Origin: Desulfobacter latus | Lineage (GTDB): Bacteria; Desulfobacterota; Desulfobacteria; Desulfobacterales; Desulfobacteraceae | Length of the DNA: 37,925 nucleotides | Direction: 5' to 3' | Assembly: GCF_013389365.1 (NCBI RefSeq) | Contig: NZ_JACADJ010000036.1 | Location: 1-37,925, forward strand | Part shown: positions 16,825 to 25,355 of the stretch, one piece after another | Layout of the letters: every line of letters starts with the position of its first letter | How positions within the stretch are numbered: position 1 is the first letter of the stretch | The notes under the pieces: model-generated | Database searches by the model: none | The model's input: only the letters and a program-made list of their open reading frames with translations | What the model was told of the DNA's origin: nothing | Program-made: the position numbers and the translations under genes

Positions 16825-18228
16825 TCAATTTGGGGTTACAAAAAATTCATCAATGATGTGATCGGCTTTTAATCGGTTACCGTAAACCTGGGCACTTTTC
16901 TGGTCCGTGAACTTAGAGACACGGACCAGATACCAGGTTTTGCCCCCGCCGTCCGTGACTTTCATGGTACTCTCAACCCCTTTTTGGGCAAGGGTGGCCA
17001 TATAATTGTCAGCATGGGTCTTTTTATGGTAAGCCGCCACCTGGATGGTAAATGGTTTTGGAATCATAACCTTTATCTGCCGGGACGGTTGCTCTGCTGT
17101 TTTAAACATGTGGGAAAGCGTTCCCCATACAAAGAAAATCAGCCAGACGCCTACGCAGGCAATCATGATGCCCCGTACCCGCCCCCACCACGTTTCTCGG
17201 GCCTGTATGAGATTTAAAACAGCGTGTTTGGCTTTTCCGGTTCTGTCAGCGATAAAAACGCCACCGCCGGTCGCTTTTCTAACGATTCCAGAGATCAGGG
17301 CCGATATCCATCCGGACGTTTGCAGCCCGGCATAGATATGGTTTTCCGGCCGCCACCCGGCCGGACCATCTTCAAACGCCTGGTCTCCCAGGCTTGTCAA
17401 CAGGCCGTCGCCGCTTTGATCCTTGGGAATAAATGTCCTCAGATCACCCCTTTCATCTCCAAGGGTGCCCGATCCCGGCTCAGGCATGTCGAGTTCCGGC
17501 TCAGGGTCAGGCGTATCCAGACGTTCAGACATTATTTCCCGGATCGCTTCAGCCCGGGTCTTATCCTGGTGAGAGGCATCTTTATCCCCGTCTGTCAGAT
17601 CCGGAAAGGACCGGTACAGGCGCCTTGCGGAAAAATCCATCCGCCCCTGGGCCAGAAACAGATCCACCAGTATGCGGCAAAGCTCAGGATCTGCATACCA
17701 GGTATCTGCCAACGCCGTCAGTATGGATTGAGTGAATGTTCCAGACATATCCTGATCCTGGATACGTTCGAGCCAGAACCGGGCAAGACTCTTGTCCGTG
17801 GGATTTTGTGCCAGCCAGGCACCGGCAGCCCCCTGAATTTCCCGGCGCCGGCTGCCCGATGCCAGGTAAAACCGCGCCAGGGAAGAGATGAGCATGGGCT
17901 TTGCCCGCCGCTCAGCCAAAGGCGATATCCAGACGCTGTCATAAATCCGCACCGCCCGGATAAACTTTTTTTCAGCCCGGGTGGCAATACCGGAACGCTC
18001 CCACAACTGCGCGTCCCGAATCAGTCCTCTGATGCGCCAAAGCCCGGCAATATCCATGCATATACCCAGTCCCAGGCCGCAAAACAGGTACATCAGGGGA
18101 ATAAATACCGAAGCAGGCATATCCAAAAGCCACCCGGACAACCGGGGAAACAAAATAAACCCTGAAGGCAGAACCATCAGGGTTGTCAGCCAGAATCGGA
18201 TGCTGATATGTCGGGCAATGCGGATCAT
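16825..18228 (-). CDS. Membrane-anchored SPOR-domain protein
   Basis: A 467-residue protein with two N-terminal hydrophobic helices (about residues 13-60), a helical TPR-like region, an acidic linker, another transmembrane helix at about 340-362 (IACVGVWLIFFVWGTL), and a C-terminal SPOR domain (FTIQVAAYHKKTHADNYMATL ... TWYLVRVSKF). SPOR domains bind denuded septal glycan, so a division or cell-wall role is likely. The ATG follows the penicillin-binding protein's stop by one base, with GGAGAG as ribosome binding site, so the two are coupled. Confidence 0.75.
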   Translation of the reverse strand: MIRIARHISIRFWLTTLMVLPSGFILFPRLSGWLLDMPASVFIPLMYLFCGLGLGICMDIAGLWRIRGLIRDAQLWERSGIATRAEKKFIRAVRIYDSVWISPLAERRAKPMLISSLARFYLASGSRRREIQGAAGAWLAQNPTDKSLARFWLERIQDQDMSGTFTQSILTALADTWYADPELCRILVDLFLAQGRMDFSARRLYRSFPDLTDGDKDASHQDKTRAEAIREIMSERLDTPDPEPELDMPEPGSGTLGDERGDLRTFIPKDQSGDGLLTSLGDQAFEDGPAGWRPENHIYAGLQTSGWISALISGIVRKATGGGVFIADRTGKAKHAVLNLIQARETWWGRVRGIMIACVGVWLIFFVWGTLSHMFKTAEQPSRQIKVMIPKPFTIQVAAYHKKTHADNYMATLAQKGVESTMKVTDGGGKTWYLVRVSKFTDQKSAQVYGNRLKADHIIDEFFVTPN

Positions 18229-18229
18229 C

Positions 18230-20275
18230 TTAATCTCTCCGGCAAGGTTCCTGGCCCTTTTTCAACGCCACACGAATGGTACCGGCAGAATCTGCATCCG
18301 CCGCCGGCTGGGAAGAATCGACGTCGTCGGCCATATTCGCCCTGGAACCGGCCAGACATCCCGTACGCTTTTCCACGATTTCATACCGGATATCCGGCGG
18401 CATCAAAAAATCACGTTCCGGCTCATTTTTCATGGCCCGGATCATGAAATCCGTCCAGATGGGGAGAGCCCCGCGCCCCCCGGTAATCCCTATCCGATTT
18501 TTATCTTTAAGTTTTTTCTTCTGGTCATACCCGGTCCACACAGATACGCAAAGGGACGGAGTAAACCCGGTGAACCAGGCATCATTATAATTATCCGTGG
18601 TGCCGGTTTTCCCGGCGGCCGGACGCTTAAATCCCAGACGCCGGACCCCCCGGCCCGATCCAAAGTCCACAACACCTTGCATCATGTCCACCACCTGAAA
18701 CGCCGTTGCCGCATCCAATACCCTGCGATCCTTGACAATATGCTCAAAAAGCACCCGGCCCCTTGCATCCTCAACCCGCCAGAATAAAAATGGTTCATGA
18801 TAAATGCCCAGGCCGGCCAACGTGGAAAACCCGACGGCCATATCCATGACGCTGACATCAGACGTACCCAGGGCCAAGGAATATACGGGTTTTAACGGAC
18901 TTTTTATACCACAGGCCCGGGCCACATCCACCACGGCCGCAGGCCCGACATCCGCCACCACCTGGGCCGCAATGGTGTTCACCGAATGGATCAGGGCCTG
19001 CTTAAGGATCATGGGTCCCCTGTATTTTTTCTCAAAATTCCGGGGGTACCAGTCAGGCGCCCCTTTAATGGGAATGGCCACAGGCCTGTCCTGGAAAACG
19101 CGGGCCGGATGCAGTTTTCGGTCCCTGAAAGCGGCATAGTATAAAAAAGGCTTAAAGCCGCTGCCGGCCTGGCGTCTACTGTTCACGGCCCGGTTGAATT
19201 CACTGGCATAATAATCCCTGCCGCCCACCATGGCCTTAATCGCGCCACTGGCATTATCAATCGCCACCAAAGCCGCCTGGGGTTTGTCGCCCATCCCTTT
19301 ATCCAGCCCCATGAGCTCATCAAGCCGGGCCATTCCTTCCATTACCGCGGTACGGGCATCAGCCTGACGTCTTGAATCCATGGTCGAATAGACCTTAATG
19401 CCGCCATGATACACCACATCCTCGCCGTACATGTTTACAAGCGCCTGGATCATCGCATCCAGAAAATAACTGCCGGTACGGGCATCTTTGCGGCCATCGT
19501 GCAGTGCCGGACGAAGGGCATCGGTTCTGGCCGCCTCATCCGCCGGAATAAACCCGGCCGCCACCATGCGGTTTAACACCACCCGCCGCCGGGCAAGGGC
19601 CTTATCATAATGCCGGAAAGGATTATACAGGGTGGGGGATTTGGGAAGCCCCGCAAGCAATGCCGCCTCCGCCAGGGTCAAATCCTGGGCAGGTTTATCA
19701 AAATACATGCGGGCCGCCCGCTCAATGCCCTGGGCCCCGGCCCCGAAATGGATCTGATTGATATAGGCCTCAAGGATCTGCTCCTTGGTATTGGCCTGTT
19801 CAATTTGAAATGCGACCAGCATCTCTTTAAATTTGCGCTGCCAGGTTTTCTCAAAACTGAAAAACAGATTCTTGGCCAGCTGCTGGGTAATGGTTGAGGC
19901 ACCCTCAATCCGGCCGGGTTTAAATAAGGTAATATACAGGGCTTTAAAGGTACGCAGCTTATTTACACCATGGTGTTCAAAAAACCGGTGATCCTCAGTG
20001 GCGACAATGGCATTGAGAAAATCAGCAGACACCATGTCCAGGGAAACAGATGTTTTTTTGCCAAGGGAAATGAGGATCTGGCCGTCTGCGGCATAAATCA
20101 GACTCTGGGGGGTTTCGATAATGCGGCTTAGAGGCGAAGGCAGTTTGGGCAGGTCACCGGAAATATGAAAAACCATCAGGCAGACTGCTGCAGCCATGAT
20201 ACCAACGGCGAGAAGCCCTGTATAAAACAGCAGCCGCACCAGGGAGACCAGCCATAGCCATGAAAACCACCGCAT
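18230..20275 (-). CDS. Class A penicillin-binding protein (PBP1A-type)
   Basis: About 681 residues. The N-terminal anchor helix is at about 15-38. The glycosyltransferase (GT51) domain has ATEDHRFFEHHGV, EGASTITQQLAKN and AGLPKSPTLYNP. The transpeptidase domain has the SxxK motif in QAGSGFKPF, SxN in HSVNTIAAQ and KTGTTDNYNDAWFTG. It polymerises and crosslinks peptidoglycan in the periplasm. The ATG at 20275 overlaps the upstream stop (TGATG), with GGGGAG 7 nt upstream; a start at 20320 would overlap the upstream gene by 46 bp and is less likely. Placement between pilT/pilU and a SPOR protein links wall synthesis with pilus function. Confidence 0.92.
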   Translation of the reverse strand: MRWFSWLWLVSLVRLLFYTGLLAVGIMAAAVCLMVFHISGDLPKLPSPLSRIIETPQSLIYAADGQILISLGKKTSVSLDMVSADFLNAIVATEDHRFFEHHGVNKLRTFKALYITLFKPGRIEGASTITQQLAKNLFFSFEKTWQRKFKEMLVAFQIEQANTKEQILEAYINQIHFGAGAQGIERAARMYFDKPAQDLTLAEAALLAGLPKSPTLYNPFRHYDKALARRRVVLNRMVAAGFIPADEAARTDALRPALHDGRKDARTGSYFLDAMIQALVNMYGEDVVYHGGIKVYSTMDSRRQADARTAVMEGMARLDELMGLDKGMGDKPQAALVAIDNASGAIKAMVGGRDYYASEFNRAVNSRRQAGSGFKPFLYYAAFRDRKLHPARVFQDRPVAIPIKGAPDWYPRNFEKKYRGPMILKQALIHSVNTIAAQVVADVGPAAVVDVARACGIKSPLKPVYSLALGTSDVSVMDMAVGFSTLAGLGIYHEPFLFWRVEDARGRVLFEHIVKDRRVLDAATAFQVVDMMQGVVDFGSGRGVRRLGFKRPAAGKTGTTDNYNDAWFTGFTPSLCVSVWTGYDQKKKLKDKNRIGITGGRGALPIWTDFMIRAMKNEPERDFLMPPDIRYEIVEKRTGCLAGSRANMADDVDSSQPAADADSAGTIRVALKKGQEPCRRD

Positions 20276-21153
20276 CAGCCGTCTCCCCTCAGCACCAGGG
20301 TCAATTGCCAGACCGCCCATTCCCGGGCTTTCACCTTCACCACCCGGGATTCGCCCAGGTGCCGGAATTCAAATCCCAGGCAGATAAAACCGTCCTGGGC
20401 GGAATTGCCCACCCCTACCCGGTGCAGGAGGCCTTTTTCAGTTAAAAGATCTTCCGTATCCAGGAGCAAATCCGCTCTCATCTCCCCGGGCAGCCTTAAG
20501 ACGGCTGTAAAGAAAAGGGAGGCCGGGTAAATTCTGCCGAAAAATTCAGGGGCATTGTCCAGGGTGCCCGGCATCACGGCATGACTGCCGTTGTTACCCA
20601 AGGTCTGGAGATCCAGATCTACCTGCTGAACAACCCGGTTCCGGGTATCAATGAAGAAAATCTTCATGCCGCCCATACGGCCTTCACAGAAAATCCGGTC
20701 GGTGGCACCGCCGTTGAGCAGCCACACCAGTTGCACCGGATCCACCACATGCCTGCGACGGTAAGGAGGTAAAGAGAGATACAACGCCCTGAACCGCGCT
20801 TTGTCCAGTGTGGCCCACTCCCCAGGCCCGAGCTTAGCCGCCAAATCTGCAAAGGAATCCGCGGTCCGTACGGTTCGTCCGGCGCTTTCACGCGCAAGGG
20901 CCATCTGATCCAGGGATTGTAACGCATTGGCCATGTGCCGTCCCGCGTCCCAGATTGCGCCGTTTTCAGGACGGGTATTATTGGTGAAAGAAAGGTAATT
21001 GCCCACCAGACGTTCGCACCAGTCAAAACGAAATTCAGATACAATAATAATACAGGTAACTGAAAGAACGGCCAAATTTAAAACCGAACAGATCCGTTTA
21101 AACCACTCTCCCGGAGTCCCCGGTTCATGCCAGTTTTGCGCGCGCAGATTCAT
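20275..21153 (-). CDS. Single-pass membrane protein of unknown function
   Basis: A 292-residue protein with one hydrophobic helix at about residues 23-42 (VLNLAVLSVTCIIIVSEF). A mainly periplasmic domain follows that I do not recognise (SLPPYRRRHVVDPVQLVWLL; GGMKIFFIDTRNRVV; VVKVKAREWAVWQLTLV). It is coupled by stop/start overlap to the penicillin-binding protein, so a partner or regulatory role in wall synthesis is plausible but unproven. The start has no clear ribosome binding site. Confidence 0.7.
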   Translation of the reverse strand: MNLRAQNWHEPGTPGEWFKRICSVLNLAVLSVTCIIIVSEFRFDWCERLVGNYLSFTNNTRPENGAIWDAGRHMANALQSLDQMALARESAGRTVRTADSFADLAAKLGPGEWATLDKARFRALYLSLPPYRRRHVVDPVQLVWLLNGGATDRIFCEGRMGGMKIFFIDTRNRVVQQVDLDLQTLGNNGSHAVMPGTLDNAPEFFGRIYPASLFFTAVLRLPGEMRADLLLDTEDLLTEKGLLHRVGVGNSAQDGFICLGFEFRHLGESRVVKVKAREWAVWQLTLVLRGDG

Positions 21154-21168
21154 AAAAGGACAAAAGTA

Positions 21169-21804
21169 TTACGCCTTGCCCGCAGCTTTCATTGAATCAT
21201 TGAACACAGCATACATCTGTTCATGTTCAGACAGGGCCACAGCCAAAACATTGTTCACCAGGGAGGCGTCTTCCTGCTCAAGATCCTGGGATCTGATCAC
21301 ATAATTTGCGCTCAGTTCCAGGGCCGTCATGGCATTGCCGGTTTCAAACACCGGGCCCAGCCGGACAAGACAGATCTTGCGGCGCAGGAACATATCCATA
21401 TTGTTCATATAGGCAACGATGGTCTTGTCAGTATCAAAAGCCGTATCAATGATCACCAGCGGGTAAACAGAATATTCAAGATGTTTTAATGCCTGGATCG
21501 GCGTGTCAGGCAATTGAGCGTTCAGCCCCGCATGTTTCAGTCCAGCCATAATCCGGTTGCGGGCAAGGCTCGGTGCCATACAGACCAGCGCCTGTTTCGG
21601 TCCGCCGGTCTGACGCTTGGATGTATCCGGACCCATGCCGGCTGCAGGTTGCACGGAACCGTCTTCCCCGGGGTCACCGGCCGATGCCTTGACGGGAACA
21701 GAGGCCCCGCATTTGGGACATTTGAATGAAAAATCCTTGTCTTTGGGTATCTTATCATCCGGCAGGTTTGCGTTACGGCCACATGACGGGCAAGCAATTT
21801 TCAT
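21169..21804 (-). CDS. Zinc-ribbon protein with a degenerate receiver-like domain
   Basis: A 211-residue cytoplasmic protein. The N-terminus is a four-cysteine zinc ribbon (CPSCGRNANLPDDK ... CPKCG). Residues about 75-205 have the alternating strand/helix pattern of a response-regulator receiver, with IIDTAFD at the usual phospho-acceptor strand. The first strand (LVCMAPS) lacks the paired acidic residues, so phosphorylation is doubtful. Its ATG overlaps the end of the pilU-like gene by 4 bp (21801-21804), suggesting a coupled modulator of the retraction ATPases. Confidence 0.7.
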   Translation of the reverse strand: MKIACPSCGRNANLPDDKIPKDKDFSFKCPKCGASVPVKASAGDPGEDGSVQPAAGMGPDTSKRQTGGPKQALVCMAPSLARNRIMAGLKHAGLNAQLPDTPIQALKHLEYSVYPLVIIDTAFDTDKTIVAYMNNMDMFLRRKICLVRLGPVFETGNAMTALELSANYVIRSQDLEQEDASLVNNVLAVALSEHEQMYAVFNDSMKAAGKA

Positions 21805-22979
21805 AATGAGCGATCCTCCTCTCCCCCGTAACCGCGGTCAATTTCAAGAGATTGAATGCCGCTGGTGGATATCCCCCTGGCACTCTTGATCCGGTCAAGC
21901 CCCCTGCCCACAATATCCTTGCGTGACGCATAGGCCATGGCCGTATTTTCGTCTATCTTTCCCTCTTCATACAAACGTATGATAAACTCGTCAAAAGAGA
22001 TCATGCCCTGGGCTTTACCGGCAACAATAATGTCATTAAAGGTCTTGCCTTCGGACTCCCCGTTTAAAATGGCGTCCTTGACCCGCAGGTTGCTGGCCAT
22101 AATTTCAAAGGCGGCTACGCGCTCCCCGCCGACCTTGGGCAAAAGCCGCTGGGCCACCACCCATCGAACCGTGTCGGCCAGGCGAATGCGAATCTGCGTT
22201 TCCTCTTCCGTGGAAAACATGCCCAGCAGGCGGTTGATCGTCTGTCCGGCATCCACGGTGTGCAGGGTGCTGAGGACCAGATGGCCGGTCTCGGCCGCGG
22301 CCAGTCCGATTTCAACCGTTTCCCGGTCACGCATTTCGCCCACCAGAATAACCTTGGGAGCCTGGCGCAAGGCCGCCCGCAGGCCCGAAGCAAAGGTGTC
22401 GAAATCCATCCCCAGCTCCCGCTGGTTAAAGGTGGATTGTTTCTGGGTATGCTGGTACTCTATGGGATCTTCCAGGGTAATCACATGCACGGATTTGGTG
22501 TCGTTGATCCGGTCTAGAAGCGCGGCCAGGGAGGTGGTTTTACCGGAACCTGTGGCACCTGTAACAAAAATGATGCCGTTCTTCTCCTCGGCCATTTTAT
22601 GAAAGCTTGCCGGCAGATTGAGTTTCTCAATGGAGGGGATGGTGGTTTCAAGTTTTCTTAATACAATGGCGTATTTGCCTGACCTGGAAAAAATATTCAC
22701 CCTGAATCTGGCCTTGGTACTCAGCTGGTAGGATAAATCACAGCTGCCTTCGCGCAACAGGGTTTCAAGTTGCTTTCTGTCATTATTAATAAGATTGAGA
22801 GCTAAAATTTCGGTTTGGAACGGCGTCAAAATACTGAAGCCCGGCCCCAGATCAACGGCTGCAAGTTCGCCGGAACTTTCCACCTGAAGAGGTTTTCCCG
22901 GCGTAATATTCAGGTCCGACACATTCTTGTGGGAATCCAGCATTTTGGTAAGGATATAATCAAGCTGCTGTTTTTTCAT
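21801..22979 (-). CDS. pilU: PilU/PilT2-type pilus retraction ATPase
   Basis: A 392-residue hexameric secretion-superfamily ATPase. It has an N-terminal PAS-like half, Walker A GATGSGKTT (141-149), an Asp-box region TLEDPIEY, Walker B ILVGEMRD and a His-box LSTLHTVDA. The PilT C-terminal motif AIRNLIRE is not kept (RVKDAILNGES instead), and there is an extra C-terminal tail, both pointing to a PilU/PilT2 accessory ATPase. It lies 50 bp after pilT with an AGGAGC ribosome binding site. Confidence 0.88.
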   Translation of the reverse strand: MKKQQLDYILTKMLDSHKNVSDLNITPGKPLQVESSGELAAVDLGPGFSILTPFQTEILALNLINNDRKQLETLLREGSCDLSYQLSTKARFRVNIFSRSGKYAIVLRKLETTIPSIEKLNLPASFHKMAEEKNGIIFVTGATGSGKTTSLAALLDRINDTKSVHVITLEDPIEYQHTQKQSTFNQRELGMDFDTFASGLRAALRQAPKVILVGEMRDRETVEIGLAAAETGHLVLSTLHTVDAGQTINRLLGMFSTEEETQIRIRLADTVRWVVAQRLLPKVGGERVAAFEIMASNLRVKDAILNGESEGKTFNDIIVAGKAQGMISFDEFIIRLYEEGKIDENTAMAYASRKDIVGRGLDRIKSARGISTSGIQSLEIDRGYGGEEDRSL

Positions 22980-23029
22980 GCCTTGCTCCTGTTACTCGAT
23001 GATCGAGTGTTATTGGACAAACCCGGCGA

Positions 23030-24112
23030 TCACGCCTCTGTGAAATCCGCAGGCGGCTTTTTAAGAAACGGACGGAACAATGACTTGTTATTTGCCTTTG
23101 CATAGGCATCATCAGGACTGATTTTCCCCTGTTTATATATCTCCATGACGGCATCGTCCAGAAGCTGCATCCCGAACTGCTTGCCGGTCTGGATCATGGA
23201 CGGAATCTGGTGGGTTTTGGATTCGCGGATGAGATTCCTGACCGCAGGGGTTGCCACAAGGATTTCCATTGCCGCACACCGGCCCTTTTTATCAATCCGT
23301 TTAAACAGCACCTGAGCCACGATGGCACGCAGGCCGTCTGCCAGTGTGGATCGAATCTGGGCCTGTTCGGTGTTCGGAAACACCTCAACAAGCCTGTCCA
23401 CGGTTTTATGGGCACTTGACGTATGCAGGGTGCCGAATACCAGATGACCGGTGGACGCTGCTTCAATAGCCAGAGAAATGGTTTCAAGATCCCGGAGCTC
23501 GCCCACCAGGATGATGTCCGGATCCTCACGCAGGGCGCCGCGAAGTGCAGAGGAAAAGGTTTTGGTATGGGTCCCCACTTCCCTGTGATTCACAATACAG
23601 CCCTGGCTTTTGTGAACAAATTCAATGGGGTCTTCCACGGTAATAATGTGATCTTTTCTATTTCTGTTGGCCTGATCAATGATGGCGGCCAGGGTGGTCG
23701 ATTTACCGGACCCGGTAGGTCCGGTTACCAGTACAAGCCCCCGGGGCAGGTCTGCCAGTTTTGAAATCACCGCCGGCAACCCCAACTGTTCGGCGGTCAG
23801 GATATTCGATGGAATTTCGCGGAATACGGCGGCTATGCCGTTTTTCTGCATGAAATAGTTGGCCCTGTAACGGGCAAGGCCGGGAATTTCATACCCGAAG
23901 TCAACATCCCCGGTCTCTTCAAATTCTTTAATTTTTTCCTGGGAGGTGATTTCATACAGCATGCCGCGCAACTTATCATTGGTCAGCTTATCGTATTTAA
24001 CCCGTTCAATGTCGCCGTGAAGTCTTAATGCCGGCTGCTGGCCCGCCGTCAGGTGCAAGTCGGACGCCCCCTGGTCATGCATAAGCTTGAAAAACGCATC
24101 AATTTCAGCCAT
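23030..24112 (-). CDS. pilT: Twitching motility ATPase PilT
   Basis: A 360-residue ATPase that powers type IV pilus retraction at the inner-membrane platform. It has Walker A GPTGSGKST (131-139), TVEDPIEFVH, Walker B DIILVGELRD, the His-box FGTLHTSSAHKT and the retraction motif PAVRNLIRES near the C-terminus. It starts at ATG 24112 after AAAGGG. As the first gene of a six-gene minus-strand run down to the SPOR gene, it joins pilus retraction to the wall-synthesis genes. Confidence 0.94.
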   Translation of the reverse strand: MAEIDAFFKLMHDQGASDLHLTAGQQPALRLHGDIERVKYDKLTNDKLRGMLYEITSQEKIKEFEETGDVDFGYEIPGLARYRANYFMQKNGIAAVFREIPSNILTAEQLGLPAVISKLADLPRGLVLVTGPTGSGKSTTLAAIIDQANRNRKDHIITVEDPIEFVHKSQGCIVNHREVGTHTKTFSSALRGALREDPDIILVGELRDLETISLAIEAASTGHLVFGTLHTSSAHKTVDRLVEVFPNTEQAQIRSTLADGLRAIVAQVLFKRIDKKGRCAAMEILVATPAVRNLIRESKTHQIPSMIQTGKQFGMQLLDDAVMEIYKQGKISPDDAYAKANNKSLFRPFLKKPPADFTEA

Positions 24113-24239
24113 TTTTTACCCTTTTATTTTATTATTTGCCCCTTGGCGGAGCTTGTTGGAAACGCCTATCCAAAACGCAATACAACCCTTTATAATAAGG
24201 GCGTATCTCTAAAAATTTCAGATGATGGAATGAAAGGGA

Positions 24240-24740
24240 TCAGGCCCGACGAATAAATTTCAGGCCCGTATCTGATTCGTCGGCTGCTTTGTTTTCTTCT
24301 TTGGTCATCTCAAGCAACTTTGAGTGTGACTCAAGCACTGAACTGATCTGCATCTCAAGCTGAATACGCTGACGCTTAAGTTCCGTAATATCGCTATGCA
24401 ACTGGGAAAGACGTTTATGGGCCTGGTTCAGAATTTTTTCAGCCTCAACTTCTGCATTAGCGATTGTTACCTGGGCCGTTTTTTCCGCGTTATCCTTCAT
24501 CTGATCCAGTACTTTCTGGGACTGAATCATGGCATTTTTCATTGATTCTTCCCGTTTCCGATATCCCTGGTTTTCCAGATTCAGCCGATGATTTTCCTGC
24601 CGGAAATTTTCCAGAGCAGCTTCCTGGGATTCAAGTTCCCTTGCCACTTCTTCAAGAAAGGCATCCACTTCCTGTACATCAAACCCTCTGAAACGCGTAG
24701 AAAATTCTTTTTGTTTGATTACCAGCGGTGTAACACCCAT
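24240..24740 (-). CDS. DivIVA-domain coiled-coil protein
   Basis: A 166-residue protein with an N-terminal DivIVA membrane-binding segment (VIKQKEFSTRFRGFDVQEVDAFLEEVA), then a long coiled coil (about residues 30-150). DivIVA proteins mark curved membrane and recruit division or polar-growth factors. The ATG has GGGAG 7 nt upstream. It follows the YggT gene by 31 bp. Confidence 0.9.
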   Translation of the reverse strand: MGVTPLVIKQKEFSTRFRGFDVQEVDAFLEEVARELESQEAALENFRQENHRLNLENQGYRKREESMKNAMIQSQKVLDQMKDNAEKTAQVTIANAEVEAEKILNQAHKRLSQLHSDITELKRQRIQLEMQISSVLESHSKLLEMTKEENKAADESDTGLKFIRRA

Positions 24741-24771
24741 GAATAAGCTCCCTTAATACGAGGATCAATTA

Positions 24772-25068
24772 TCACATTGACCGGGCCAGGCCGATGAGGG
24801 TCTTTACAAGAAAATTCTGAAGAAAAATAATAACTAAAAATACAACAATCGGGGACATGTCCAGACCGCCGAAGGTTACGGGAAGATGTTTGCGGATTTG
24901 ATAAAACACCGGTTCCGTTGCCTTGCGCAGGAATCGGACGATTGGGTTGTACGGGTCCGGATTCACCCAGGAGAGCACGGCCGAGGCAATAACGATCCAC
25001 ATATAAATATTTAACGCATAATCAAGAACAATGGCAACAGCCATAAATAAATTGGACAATATAAACAT
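24772..25068 (-). CDS. yggT: YggT-family integral membrane protein
   Basis: A 98-residue protein with two long hydrophobic helices (about 4-30 and 70-92) flanking the conserved loop SWVNPDPYNPIVRFLRKATEP. The family is widespread, often beside DivIVA or pyrroline-5-carboxylate reductase genes, and its biochemical role is unclear. It is the first gene of a yggT-divIVA pair. Confidence 0.9.
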   Translation of the reverse strand: MFILSNLFMAVAIVLDYALNIYMWIVIASAVLSWVNPDPYNPIVRFLRKATEPVFYQIRKHLPVTFGGLDMSPIVVFLVIIFLQNFLVKTLIGLARSM

Positions 25069-25355
25069 TCCACATCACCCTGGTTCAGGTTATTTTTATT
25101 AACCTGTGGTACTGTGAAACAATTGAAAAGTCAAGTTTTTTTGACTTTTTCCAGCAATGCTGAATTTATTCTCTCACAAAGCCTCAACGGCACAAAGGGG
25201 CACAAAGTCGAATAAAAATCCGACACATTAAAATCAGGCCCGCACTGTTTCACAAAACCAAATATTCCTTCCCAAAAAACAACGTGTCTGTTAAAAAACA
25301 ATAACCATTTAAGCTGACCCCTAACCTTTAAAGTAAAGAATCCATTTAAATCATT
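25069..25355. other. Divergent intergenic region with two hairpins
   Basis: No gene is visible. CAGGTTA (25086-25092) pairs with TAACCTG (25100-25106). AAAAGTCAA (25126-25134) pairs with TTGACTTTT (25141-25149). The second looks like a terminator but stands upstream of both neighbouring genes. Near 25164-25205 is a 'CACAAAG' type sequence resembling degenerate dispersed repeats. No convincing promoter for either gene was found. Confidence 0.45.

Noticed and set aside
17224-18165. A 313-codon plus-strand ORF opposite the SPOR gene
   Set aside because: Antisense shadow; the proline/arginine-rich composition is typical of a reverse frame of GC-rich coding DNA.
24187-24202. CCCTT/AAGGG hairpin upstream of pilT as a terminator for its 5' neighbour
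   Set aside because: The stem is only 5 bp and no T-run follows on the minus strand.
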